Shown here in pieces: positions 51,228 to 59,293 of a stretch of 64,000 nucleotides of DNA. Where the stretch lies: positions 372,001 through 436,000 of the forward strand of contig CAVTWA010000004.1 of the NCBI GenBank assembly GCA_963738025.1. The letters are read 5' to 3'. Within the stretch, counting starts at the first letter, position 1; each line of letters starts with the position of its first letter. The stretch comes from 20CM-2-55-15 sp963738025 (GTDB lineage: Bacteria > Acidobacteriota > Terriglobia > 20CM-2-55-15). Below the pieces are notes generated by a model. That model searched no databases, was not told the origin of the DNA, and saw nothing but the letters and a program-made list of their open reading frames with translations. Position numbers and translations under genes: made by a program.

Positions 51228-51542
51228 ATGTATGCGCGAATGGTCATCGGCGAAGCGAACAGCGAAGAACAGGTCCAGGAGTTTGCCCGCATCTATATCG
51301 ACGAAGTCCTGCCGGAGCTCGAAAAGGAGCCCGGCTTTGCCTCCGCACGCCTGATGGTCGAGGAGGACGGCCGCATGGCGGTCTCACTCACCTTATGGAA
51401 AACGCGGCAGGACTGCGTTCACTACCACTCCAGCCGCGTTTACCGGCACTTCGTCGCCCGCACCCAGCACCTGCTGATCGGCGACTTCGTTGTGAAATTA
51501 TTTCGTGTGGCCAGTGATATGGCGACGGGAGCCCATGCGTGA
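51228..51542 (+). CDS. antibiotic-biosynthesis-monooxygenase-like dimeric alpha/beta-barrel protein
   Basis: 104 residues with the ABM-fold pattern: MYARMVIGEANSEEQVQEFA, a middle GFASARLMVEEDGRMAVSL and LWKTRQDCVHYHSS. Such proteins form dimeric barrels and act as small monooxygenases, haem handlers or have no known role. The stop is directly before a repeat block. No partner gene gives a clue. Confidence 0.6.
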   Translation: MYARMVIGEANSEEQVQEFARIYIDEVLPELEKEPGFASARLMVEEDGRMAVSLTLWKTRQDCVHYHSSRVYRHFVARTQHLLIGDFVVKLFRVASDMATGAHA

Positions 51543-51936
51543 AAGGTTCTTCGCCTTTCGGCAGGGCTGTCTATGTCCAAAACAAGAATAGACGCCGCGG
51601 CTTGGGTGTCTGCAGGCCCCGCCTTAGTAAGGCGGGGATGCCCTCGCGCAGCGAGGCTGGGGCGGGGCGGAGGGCGAGCCCGATAGGGCGAAGCCTGAAT
51701 ATCTGTTCAAAGTCGCGAAGCGTCCTTATAGATTTTCGCGAAGCGCACCGATTAATAAGGAACGCTTCGCGGATATCCGTAAGGTCGCTTCGCGTCTTTG
51801 AACAGACCGCCCCGCCTTCGCTGCGCGAAGGCACCCCGCCTAACTTAGGCGGGGACTGGTCCACCAGCGTTGCAGCCAAACCAGGATTACATCGCCGCTA
51901 CCACGGCCTTGCGGCCGTGGCTACAATCTTTCGCCG
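51543..51936. repeat. mosaic repeat block upstream of the peptide-export region
   Basis: 394 bp without a gene. It has palindrome GGCCCCGCCTTAGTAAGGCG (about 51617), TTCGCGAAGCG pieces, TTTGAACAGACCGCCCCGCC, a second palindrome and a 42-bp tail shared with 55028-55068. At 51901-51920 CCACGGCC/GGCCGTGG forms an 8-bp stem with a TTGC loop that could end the leftward gene. Confidence 0.7.
51834..51895. repeat. 62-bp direct repeat, left copy
   Basis: Matches 55007-55068 in 57 of 62 positions, same orientation. It starts with the GC palindrome (CCCCGCCTAACTTAGGCGGG) and goes on with ACTGGTCCACCAGCGTTGCA and a further unique part. The pair encloses the sigma factor, peptide and ABC genes. Confidence 0.7.
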
Positions 51937-52910
51937 CTATTTCTTCCTGAAGGTCCGGAAATCCAGATTACAGTTATGACGCCTCAAAAAATCCATGAAC
52001 CGCTTGTAGTCGCTTTCCGGAATTCGGAACAGCGGAAGCATTTTTTTGTAACTGCCCCGGGTACGTTCCAGACCCTGGCGGATCACAGTCTCGACCTGGT
52101 TCCTCGTAATCAGCCGCTCGGAATACGGCCGGGCGATCGTATCCCAGAAATTTCCGACGATTACCTCTTCGACAGGCCAGCCGCTCATCACTTCGTGGGG
52201 AAGGGCAATGTCGTCAGGTTCGATGACGTCGCCGGCGGCCATACATATCGCGGCCTCCACGATATTCTCCAGTTCTCGGATATTTCCAGGGAAGCGGTAC
52301 TCCATGAGCTTTGCCATCGCCTCTGCTCGTATCGTTTTTCGTCCGCGCAGCATGTGCTGCGCAATCAAAGGCACGTCTTCCAGACGGCGCCGCAACGGAG
52401 GAACCTGGATCGGAAACACGTTCAGGCGATAGTAAAGGTCTTCCCTGAAATCACCCTGACGCACCATCGTCATGAGCTCGCAATTCGTCGCTGCGATGAT
52501 GCGCAGATCCAGCTTGCGCATCGTCACATCACCCAGCCGGCGAAGCTGCCGGTCTTGCAGCACACGAAGTAGCTTGGCTTGAAAACGCCGCGACGTATTC
52601 GCAATTTCATCGAGGAACAGCGTGCCTCCGTTCGCTTCTTCGAACAGTCCGGCCTTGTCGGCAATCGCCGAGGTAAACGCACCTCGACGGTGGCCGAACA
52701 ATTCGCTCTCAATGAGATCGTCGGGAAGCGCACCACAATCGACCGGAACGAATTTGCCGCCGTGCCGCGTTCGCTGTGTTCATGAATAGAGCGGGCGACG
52801 AGTTCTTTGCCAGTACCGGACTCCCCGGTGACGAGAACCGATCCGGAAACGCGCGCTGCCGCTTTTACTTTTTCTCTCAAGGTCTGCATGGCTGAGCTTT
52901 GTCCAATCAT
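51937..52910 (-). pseudogene. sigma-54-dependent activator (AAA+ domain), single-base frameshift
   Basis: From 52910 the frame reads MIGQSSAMQTLREKVKAAAR and Walker A GESGTGKELVARSIHEHSER, then leaves the family at about 52755-52768. The next frame resumes with GKFVPVDCGALPDDLIESEL, FGHRRGAFTSA, Walker B GGTLFLDEIAN, RRFQAKLLRVLQDRQLRRLG, YRLNVFPIQVPPLRRRLEDV and a basic C-terminal helix set. One base is missing in the first frame. The sigma-54 contact loop is GAFTSA rather than GAFTGA. There is no receiver or other sensor domain. It diverges from the sigma factor gene with 42 bp between the starts. Confidence 0.82.
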
Positions 52911-52952
52911 GCTTGGTATAGCCGCACCTCAGGAAGAACGGTCACATTTAAA

Positions 52953-53456
52953 ATGAAAATCAATCCGGCCGAGATTCGAACTCTCATCCGCTTCGTTACG
53001 CGAAAAACCGGCACACCGCTGCACGACGAAGATCTCGAACAGGACATCGCCGTCCGGGCTCTCGAGGCCACTCACAGGCTGAAACAGATCGCTTATCCAA
53101 AAGCGCTTCTCGCTAAGATCGTTCGCGATACCGTCAGAGACCATTGGCGGCGCCGGCGTACGTCCGAGGACCTCAACGAAATCGACGAGCGCTTTCTCTC
53201 TCACATGCCGCAACTCGAATGGGAGGTCGATCGGCGGCGTCAGACCGAACTGCTGCGCCTCAGCATTGCCCAGCTCCCGCCGCCCAAGCGGCTGCTGATC
53301 GAATTGTTTTATCACCAGGATTTTTCCGTCGCCGAGATCGCCAGATTGCAGGCTCGATCCATTTCAGCCGTCAAGATGGACCTGGCCCGGAGCCGCCGCC
53401 TGCTCGCCGGAATTGTCGGCTGCAGCGCGAATAAAAAATCGCGCAGATCGCGATAA
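52953..53456 (+). CDS. ECF-type RNA polymerase sigma factor
   Basis: 167 residues from the ATG at 52953 (AGGAAG upstream). Region 2 is DEDLEQDIAVRALEATHRLK and the -10 recognition part YPKALLAKIVRDTVRDHWRR. Region 4 is IAQLPPPKRLLIELFYHQDF then SVAEIARLQARSISAVKMDL. The protein likely turns on its own cluster: the double-glycine peptide gene starts 113 bp downstream. No anti-sigma gene is next to it; the FecR-domain protein at 57760 is a possible partner. The basic C-terminal tail (NKKSRRSR) is unusual. Confidence 0.88.
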   Translation: MKINPAEIRTLIRFVTRKTGTPLHDEDLEQDIAVRALEATHRLKQIAYPKALLAKIVRDTVRDHWRRRRTSEDLNEIDERFLSHMPQLEWEVDRRRQTELLRLSIAQLPPPKRLLIELFYHQDFSVAEIARLQARSISAVKMDLARSRRLLAGIVGCSANKKSRRSR

Positions 53457-53569
53457 CCGCGAAAGTTCTGCGCGGCGGGTCCTTTTGTTTCAGCGCGTTC
53501 GCTATGGCACTGAACGTTCTACAGTACGAGCAATCCCGGCCCAGGAAAAACTCAACGGGAGAAGAAAGA

Positions 53570-53677
53570 ATGGAAACACTGACTGATGAACAAATGGTCG
53601 AAATCGAGGGTGGTGACTGGGTCGGCTGCCTGACTGGCGCCGGCGTCGGGATGCTCCTCATGTGTCTCGGCTTCTAA
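53570..53677 (+). CDS. double-glycine leader peptide (candidate secreted/bacteriocin-like peptide)
   Basis: 35 residues, too short for routine gene calling. The ATG has a GGGAGAAG site 6 to 13 bases upstream. Residues 1-15 are METLTDEQMVEIEGG, a leader of the type cleaved by C39 peptidases: LT..E..xI pattern ending in Gly-Gly. Residues 16-35 (DWVGCLTGAGVGMLLMCLGF) are hydrophobic, Gly-rich, with Cys at 20 and 32, as in small bacteriocins or signalling peptides. It lies between the sigma factor and the ABC genes, and a C39 exporter is 1.6 kb on. No maturation enzyme is seen, so disulphide formation or an unmodified peptide is likely. Confidence 0.8.
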   Translation: METLTDEQMVEIEGGDWVGCLTGAGVGMLLMCLGF

Positions 53678-53741
53678 AAGACGCGTGATCCACCGGATGA
53701 AACGGATTACAATTTCCGTTTCATCCAACCTGAAAAAAACT

Positions 53742-54383
53742 ATGGATATCATTCGAATCGACGGTTTACGAAAATCCGTAGGCTCCTTTCGGTTGGGCCC
53801 GCTCGATCTGCGGGTCGAACCGGGCGCGATCGTGGGTGTTGTCGGCCCGAAGGATGCCGGTAAGACCACACTGATGCGCCTGCTTTGGGGGTTCTCGCGG
53901 CCGGACAGGGGTATTGTCGAGGTGTACGGCATGAAGCCGCATCTGAAACAGATGGAAGTACGTCTGCGGGCCGGATACATGGCGGAGTTCACCTGGTATT
54001 ACCCCGAATTGTCGATTGCGCAGTTTCTAACCTTCATCGGGAACTTCTACCCTCAATGGGACCAGACCCGAACGAATTCGTTATTGGAACGATTCGATCT
54101 GACGGGCGAAATGAAAATCGAGAGTCTCTCTCTTACCGGCCGCCGCACCGTCGGGCTCATTGCGGCTCTCGGACATCGGCCGTCGCTGCTGATCCTGGAC
54201 CAGCCCACGGCCGGCATCGATGCATCCGTCCGTAACGACATGTTGGATTTTTTGCGCCAGCTGGCCCGGGAAGATAAAGTCACCATTGTGCTGTCTTCCC
54301 AGGTCCCCGACGAATTCGATCGTATCGCCGATGGTGTACTTACTTTGAGCGACGGCCGCCAGGTAGCGGAGTTCGCGCAATGA
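53742..54383 (+). CDS. ABC transporter ATP-binding protein with degenerate catalytic motifs
   Basis: 213 residues; the ATG at 53742 (MDIIRIDGLRKSVGSF) is chosen over an upstream in-frame ATG at 53685. Walker A is GPKDAGKTT (residues 35-43). The signature is LSLTGRRTV instead of LSGGQ-like. Walker B ends LLILDQPTAGID, Gln for the catalytic Glu, and the switch region reads VLSSQVPDEF, Gln for His. ATP may bind, but hydrolysis should be weak. It overlaps the permease gene by 4 bp. In bacteriocin loci such pairs often confer self-immunity (inference). Confidence 0.88.
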   Translation: MDIIRIDGLRKSVGSFRLGPLDLRVEPGAIVGVVGPKDAGKTTLMRLLWGFSRPDRGIVEVYGMKPHLKQMEVRLRAGYMAEFTWYYPELSIAQFLTFIGNFYPQWDQTRTNSLLERFDLTGEMKIESLSLTGRRTVGLIAALGHRPSLLILDQPTAGIDASVRNDMLDFLRQLAREDKVTIVLSSQVPDEFDRIADGVLTLSDGRQVAEFAQ

Positions 54384-54964
54384 GCTTTGTGCGGATAACA
54401 GCCAACATCGTCAAGAAAGACTGGACCCTGAATTTGAAAAACATTCTGATGTTTACCGGCGGAATGTTCATACCGCTTTTCATCCCGAGCAACGACATCA
54501 AAGAAGGCATGATGGCGGGTATTCTGGTTGCCGCCGCGTTCGGTTACATGTATATGGTTTTTATGATCGAACGCGCGCGGCGCAGCCTGCCGCTGCTTCT
54601 GGGACTTCCGGTCCGTCCTCTCACTCTGATCACCGCGAAATATCTGTCGCTCTATTCCATGTGTCTGGTGACGGTTAATTTTGCCGGTGTGTTCCTTCGC
54701 GATTCCCGGACGTTGTATCTAATGAATGCCGAAGTGCTGTTCCTCGCGACCGTCCTTATGGCGGCCGCGGCAGTCTTTGAACATCCCGTAGCGCCGCTGA
54801 TCCCGTTGTTTCTGGTCGCGATGATTTTCGAGAAAGACTCGACCATAAAGGCCATCACGCCTTACGAGTTTCAGATCGCTTCCTTTGCTCTCGCCGTCTC
54901 ACCGGTCATTGCCCTCGTGTCCGCTCTGCAGTTCAAGAAAAACTCCACTGTTCAACCGTATTAA
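54380..54964 (+). CDS. ABC-2-like membrane permease subunit
   Basis: 194 residues with five to six hydrophobic segments: ILMFTGGMFIPLFI, GILVAAAFGYMYMVFM, YLSLYSMCLVTVNFAGVF, VLFLATVLMAAAAVF, PLIPLFLVAMIF and IASFALAVSPVIALVSAL. The cytoplasmic ERARRSLPLLLGLPVRPLTL loop is typical of ABC-2 permeases. With the ATPase before it (ATGA overlap) it makes a small transporter, possibly for immunity or export of the peptide. Confidence 0.82.
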   Translation: MSFVRITANIVKKDWTLNLKNILMFTGGMFIPLFIPSNDIKEGMMAGILVAAAFGYMYMVFMIERARRSLPLLLGLPVRPLTLITAKYLSLYSMCLVTVNFAGVFLRDSRTLYLMNAEVLFLATVLMAAAAVFEHPVAPLIPLFLVAMIFEKDSTIKAITPYEFQIASFALAVSPVIALVSALQFKKNSTVQPY

Positions 54965-55006
54965 ACATTAAATCGGTTTGCAGGCGCAGTCTAATGTGTT
55001 CGTAGT

Positions 55007-55068
55007 CCCCGCCTAAGTTAGGCGGGGACTGGGCCACCAGCGTTACAGCGAAACCAGGTTTACATCGC
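55007..55068. repeat. 62-bp direct repeat, right copy
   Basis: CCCCGCCTAAGTTAGGCGGG and the following ACTGGGCCACCAGCGTTACA match 51834-51895 with five differences. It lies in the 285-bp gap between the permease and the C39 exporter genes. The rest of that gap shows no clear feature. Confidence 0.7.
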
Positions 55069-55249
55069 AACCACAACATTCAAACCTTTATAAGTCGCCA
55101 CTCGCGTCTTGGACACGTGCGCCTGCAACCTCGCAAACTTATCCGGCAAAAGGCCGATAAAAAGCCGCGAAGGTTGCGCACTACGCGAACTTTTCAGCGC
55201 TAACTGCTTACAACCCCTGCGGCGCGCAAATTGCATTACAGCGGCCGGC

Positions 55250-57310
55250 ATGCGATATCCAATCGTTCACCAACACGACGCGGCAGATTGCGGTCCTGCG
55301 GTTCTTGCGATGATCGCGGCTCGCCATAAGAAACGAATATCGATAGCACGATTCCGCGAACTGGCGGGCACGGACCGGAAAGGCACGAATCTCGCGGGCC
55401 TCAGCGCGGCAGCCGAGCAAGTCGGCTTCAGACCGCATGCCGTGCGCGCAACGGCGGACGCTTTAGAGCAAGTGCCGCTGCCGGCGATCGCCCATTTTCA
55501 CAATCATTACGTGGTGGTGTACAAGATAACGAAACGGCGCGTTATCGTCGGCGATCCTGCAGCGGGGCTGTGCAAGCTGTCACGGCAGGAGTTCCTGAAG
55601 CAGTGGACCGGCGTCCTCCTTCTCCTGATCCCGACGCCGCGCCTCGGGGATGTCATCAAATCGAAATCGTCTTTCTCACGATTACATTCGCTTCTCCTTC
55701 CTCACTATCACCTCTTCCTGGATGCTCTCTTAGCGGCAGTCCTGATGACGGTCCTCGGGCTCACATCGTCATTTTTCATCCAGGCGCTCGTGGATGTTGT
55801 TTTTATTCTCGGGCGAAAACCCACCTTAAATTGGCTCGGACTGGGAATGCTGTTCGTCACGCTGGCGCGGGCCGGTTTCCAGGGTCTGAGATCCTACCTT
55901 CTCGCCCACCTCAGCCAGAGGATCGATGCAGAGACGGTGCTTGGCTATCATCGTCATCTGCTTGGACTGCCGCTTTCTTTCTTCTCGTCGCGCCGGACCG
56001 GCGAAATCCTGTCGCGCATGAACGACGCGATCAAGCTTCGCGTCGCCATCAGCGCGACCACCTTGTCCGTGATCGTGGACTCGTTCCTCGTTGTGACAAC
56101 TGCCGCCGTCATGATGTGGCTGAACTGGGAGCTCACGCTCCGCTCTCTTCAGCTGGTTCCGGCTCTCGCAGGCAGCGTATGGCTGCTGAATCAACCGATG
56201 AAACGTTACCAGCGCGCGGCCATGGAAAAAGCAGCCGATTGCGAAGCGCTGATGGTTGAAACGGTCGGAGCCATCCACGAGATCAAGACATTCCGGGCCG
56301 AGCCTCGCGTCCAGATCAAGACCGAGGCGCGATTTGCCGAGATGCAGGAAGCCTTATTCAACTCGCAAATTCTCGGGGTGCTTTCGACGACGGTGTCTTC
56401 GCTGATGGTTGGAATCTCGACACTCGGCCTGCTCTGGTTCGGCGGCCATCAGGTGCTCGCCGGAGCTTTAAGCATAGGGCAATTGATGGCATTGCATACG
56501 ATGCTCGGGATGATTCTCGGACCGATCGAGAGGCTGGCGAATGCCAATCAATCGATTCAGGACGCCGTCATCGCCGCCGATCGGCTCGGCGAGGTGCTGG
56601 AACTGAGTTCTGAAAGCGCCAGACAGCGCCTTTGTGCCCTCGACCGGCCGTTGCAGGGCGCCATCGAGTTCCAGAATGTCAGCGTTCGATATGGCTCGCG
56701 GCTGCCGGTTTTCGAGGGCCTCGACATCCAGATCGCGGCCGGAGAGTGTGTCGGCATCATCGGCGAGAGTGGTTGCGGAAAAACGAGTCTTGTGGGTTTG
56801 CTGGCGCGATTGCTGGAACCGGCCTCGGGACGGGTTCTCATCGATGGGGTCGATGTGCGCGACTACACGTTGGAATGCCTGCGGCGGGATATTGCTTATG
56901 TTCCTCAGGAGATCGTTCTTTTCAACGGCAGCATTGCCGACAATATCCGCCTCGGCTGCCCGGCCGCCTCAGCTGCCGACATACGCGCCGCCGCCAGAGC
57001 CTCTCGCGTCGATGAATTCGTCTCGCGCCTGCCGGACGGGTACGACACCGTCGTCGGCGAACGCGGACTGTCTCTCTCCGGCGGCGAGCGTCAACGCGTG
57101 GCCATCGCCCGCGCCATCCTGGTGAATCCCCCGATCCTCGTGTTGGACGAACCGGCAAGCCACCTGGATCCCCACTCCGAACTCGCCGTCCAGGCGTTGA
57201 TCGACGAACGCCGCGGCCGCCGAACCACCATCGTCATCTCGCATCGGCCATTGCACGTCAACCGCTTCATTGAGTTATGCGAACAGAGGAACGCCTGCCT
57301 GATTCGTTAA
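55250..57310 (+). CDS. peptidase-containing ABC exporter (C39 peptidase, PCAT type)
   Basis: 686 residues from 55250 (MRYPIVHQHDAADCGPA); an open upstream frame lacks family features. Residues 1-130 are a C39 protease with triad Cys14 (ADCGP), His86 (HNHYVVVY) and Asp102 (VGDPAAG), which cuts after double-glycine leaders. Next come five to six TM helices (residues 165-430). The ATPase domain has Walker A GESGCGKTSLVGLL, signature LSGGERQRVAIARA, Walker B LVLDEPASHLD and switch VISHRP, all intact. It should trim and export the peptide encoded at 53570. No membrane-fusion partner is adjacent. Confidence 0.95.
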   Translation: MRYPIVHQHDAADCGPAVLAMIAARHKKRISIARFRELAGTDRKGTNLAGLSAAAEQVGFRPHAVRATADALEQVPLPAIAHFHNHYVVVYKITKRRVIVGDPAAGLCKLSRQEFLKQWTGVLLLLIPTPRLGDVIKSKSSFSRLHSLLLPHYHLFLDALLAAVLMTVLGLTSSFFIQALVDVVFILGRKPTLNWLGLGMLFVTLARAGFQGLRSYLLAHLSQRIDAETVLGYHRHLLGLPLSFFSSRRTGEILSRMNDAIKLRVAISATTLSVIVDSFLVVTTAAVMMWLNWELTLRSLQLVPALAGSVWLLNQPMKRYQRAAMEKAADCEALMVETVGAIHEIKTFRAEPRVQIKTEARFAEMQEALFNSQILGVLSTTVSSLMVGISTLGLLWFGGHQVLAGALSIGQLMALHTMLGMILGPIERLANANQSIQDAVIAADRLGEVLELSSESARQRLCALDRPLQGAIEFQNVSVRYGSRLPVFEGLDIQIAAGECVGIIGESGCGKTSLVGLLARLLEPASGRVLIDGVDVRDYTLECLRRDIAYVPQEIVLFNGSIADNIRLGCPAASAADIRAAARASRVDEFVSRLPDGYDTVVGERGLSLSGGERQRVAIARAILVNPPILVLDEPASHLDPHSELAVQALIDERRGRRTTIVISHRPLHVNRFIELCEQRNACLIR

Positions 57311-57333
57311 ATTCGTTCAATTCGTGGCTTATT
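57302..57333. repeat. 33-bp dispersed repeat, copy 7 (left flank of the GxxExxY gene)
   Basis: ATTCGTTAAATTCGTTCAAT then TCGTGGCTTATT, 9 bp from the exporter stop codon's first base. Its GTG supplies the start codon of the next gene. Confidence 0.85.
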
Positions 57334-57722
57334 CTTCTCTCAACTCCGACAAACTGACTCGCCCCATCATCGGCGCAGCCCTCGAGGTCCACCGCACCCT
57401 CGGCCCAGGCTTCCTGGAATCCATTTACCGGAACGCCCTGTTACACGAGCTTCAACTTCGTGGCATGGCGATTCAGTGTGAGTTAGGCGTTGAAATCGGC
57501 TATAAAGAGCTGGTCGTGGGCAAGCATCGATTGGATCTGTTGGTTGAAGGCGCCGTCGTCATAGAACTCAAGGCCGTCGCTGGAATCAGCGCCGTCCATG
57601 TGGCGCAGATACTCTCTTATATGAGGGCAGTACGTGTGGATACGGGCCTGGTGATCAATTTTGGGGAGGATAGTCTGAGATGGAAACGGATACTGAATAA
57701 GCCACGAATTGAACGAATTTAA
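57324..57722 (+). CDS. GxxExxY protein (PD-(D/E)XK-type nuclease fold)
   Basis: 132 residues. The family motif GFLESIY (GxxExxY) is followed by HRLDLLVEGAVVIELKAV, an Asp then Glu-x-Lys pattern of the PD-(D/E)XK superfamily, and AHVAQILSYM-like block VHVAQILSYMRAV. The GTG start (MAYSSLNS) lies in the left repeat copy and the last seven residues (KPRIERI) plus the stop are coded by the right copy, which is inverted. The gene thus sits as a cassette between repeat arms. Its function in bacteria is unknown. Confidence 0.9.
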   Translation: MAYSSLNSDKLTRPIIGAALEVHRTLGPGFLESIYRNALLHELQLRGMAIQCELGVEIGYKELVVGKHRLDLLVEGAVVIELKAVAGISAVHVAQILSYMRAVRVDTGLVINFGEDSLRWKRILNKPRIERI

Positions 57723-57743
57723 CGAATTCAATCCGTGGCTTAT
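57696..57743. repeat. 33-bp dispersed repeat, copy 8 (right flank of the GxxExxY gene)
   Basis: AATAAGCCACGAATTGAACG then AATTTAACGAATT is the exact inverse of copy 7, followed by a partial second arm (CAATCCGTGGCTTAT). It encodes the C-terminus of the GxxExxY protein. Confidence 0.85.
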
Positions 57744-57759
57744 CGTTGCCTAGACGTGC

Positions 57760-58995
57760 CTAGACGGGAATGCTGGCCGATGCAAAGACAGCCGGGGGTA
57801 TCGTCGGAAGCGTGACTGCCGGAACTCCCGGTGTGTTCCTGTTAGTGGACAGGAATGTATTCAGCTGAGTGATGATGTTATTAGTCGAATTTCTCAGCGC
57901 TTCTTCCTGAGACAACAGGCTCTGCAACGTCGCCGCCGATCCCGTTCCGGCCGCAAGCGCGGCTTGCGCTGCCTGGATCTGCGCCTGCAGAGCGGCCAGC
58001 TGGGTCTGGTTCGCGGCAGCCTGCTGTGACAGACTCAACGCAGCGGCGGCCTGAGGCGCATTGCCGGCTGCAGTCAATGCCAGTTGAGCTTGTCCCGCCA
58101 GTGAAATGACAGCAGACAGTTGAGCCTGCTGCTGAGCTGCTGCACTTGCGATAGCGGATGCATTCGAAATGTTCTTCACCGCCGCCGAATTCCCCGCCGC
58201 GATGGTGTTGTTCAGGCTATTAATGGTGCCCTTCAAGCTGTCGATATCGTCATGATTGTTATGCGCGACGACCAGTCCCCAGATGGCCACACCGGCGATC
58301 GCAGCGCCGCCAATGACGGCGAGCCAGGCGCCTGTGTCCATCGCCAGACCGCCGCTGGTTTTTCCAGCCGGTGTCTGCCGGGGGGCCGGATCCGGAAGCG
58401 GAGGCGGAACCGGGGTCGGAACGTTGGAGGCAATCTCACCCAGAGAAGGCCCATGCACGCCATTTTGCAAACCAAGCAGCCGTTCCTGACCTTTCGTGAT
58501 CAAGAACGATTCGGAGGTCTTCAGGTTGCGTACCGTCACCTTGCCGTTGATGGCCCGGACGCCGGCGGTGGTGGGACTCATGATGGCAACGTTACCCGAC
58601 GCGTCGTCGGTCGCCGTCACTTCGAACGGCATGACGTCGATGCGCAACGGAGAGTGAGCCGTAAAGCCGATCGTGCCGGTGGCCATCGCGATCTTCACGC
58701 CTTGCGCGTCGTGATTCACGGTCAGGTCGGTTTTTTCGGTGATTTCAATCTTGCTGCCGGTGCCCAGAAGAACCTTCGCATATCCCTTCTCGTTAGCCCG
58801 GATACTATCGCCGGAAAACAGCGTTCCCTCTTGCGAGATGCCGATGCCACGCAAATAGACCGATCCCACCGCATTGACCGATCCGATAACAGGCCGGGCG
58901 TTCGAAAAATCCGCCGCCGATACGGGCATCGTGATGAAGGCCGTGGTCAACACCAACCCAACTGCCATCAGCTTTCTGTAGTCGCAGCTCAGCAT
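57760..58995 (-). CDS. FecR-domain protein, exported, with TM helix and Ala/Gln-rich coiled coil
   Basis: 411 residues. Signal peptide (MAVGLVLTTAFITMPVSAAD region), then a FecR domain (residues 38-175: LFSGDSIRANEKGYAKVLLG, SKIEITEKTDLTVNH, GVRAINGKVTVRNLKTSE). A Pro-rich spacer, a hydrophobic helix (AVIGGAAIAGVAIWGLVV), and 150 residues of Ala/Gln/Asn-rich helix (SAAAQQQAQLSAVISLAGQA) end in Pro/Thr. FecR domains sense or transmit signals to ECF sigma factors, so a link with the sigma factor at 52953 is possible but distant. AGGAGG precedes the ATG. Confidence 0.82.
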   Translation of the reverse strand: MLSCDYRKLMAVGLVLTTAFITMPVSAADFSNARPVIGSVNAVGSVYLRGIGISQEGTLFSGDSIRANEKGYAKVLLGTGSKIEITEKTDLTVNHDAQGVKIAMATGTIGFTAHSPLRIDVMPFEVTATDDASGNVAIMSPTTAGVRAINGKVTVRNLKTSESFLITKGQERLLGLQNGVHGPSLGEIASNVPTPVPPPLPDPAPRQTPAGKTSGGLAMDTGAWLAVIGGAAIAGVAIWGLVVAHNNHDDIDSLKGTINSLNNTIAAGNSAAVKNISNASAIASAAAQQQAQLSAVISLAGQAQLALTAAGNAPQAAAALSLSQQAAANQTQLAALQAQIQAAQAALAAGTGSAATLQSLLSQEEALRNSTNNIITQLNTFLSTNRNTPGVPAVTLPTIPPAVFASASIPV

Positions 58996-59220
58996 TATTG
59001 AAATCCTCCTGGTACAAGCAACCCAACTAGCAATTAAGGCGTCTCACCTAGATACCTATCAGATTAGTTTGACGGGGAAGAGAAATCCAGCACTTTTTCA
59101 TGTTCTGCTGTCGAATTTTCTGGCACGCATCCCATTCAAAAGTATGGCCGGAAAGCATATCGGATTCCAATCAATTCCAAACACGCTCCAAAATGGATTC
59201 GGGAAACAATGGAAGGGGGG

Positions 59221-59247
59221 ATAGCCACGGATTGATCCGTGGCTTAT
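59221..59247. repeat. short dispersed repeat, copy 9
   Basis: ATAGCCACGGATTGATCCGT then GGCTTAT is a compact palindromic remnant of the family inside a 298-bp gene-free gap upstream of the FecR gene. Confidence 0.7.
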
Positions 59248-59293
59248 CCACTCGTGGAGATCGCGTCCGCTATTTCCGCGATCACTCCATCAG

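Noticed and set aside
55060..55251. Small leftward frame upstream of the C39 exporter
   Set aside because: No ribosome site, includes part of the direct repeat, and would cover the region needed for the exporter's promoter.
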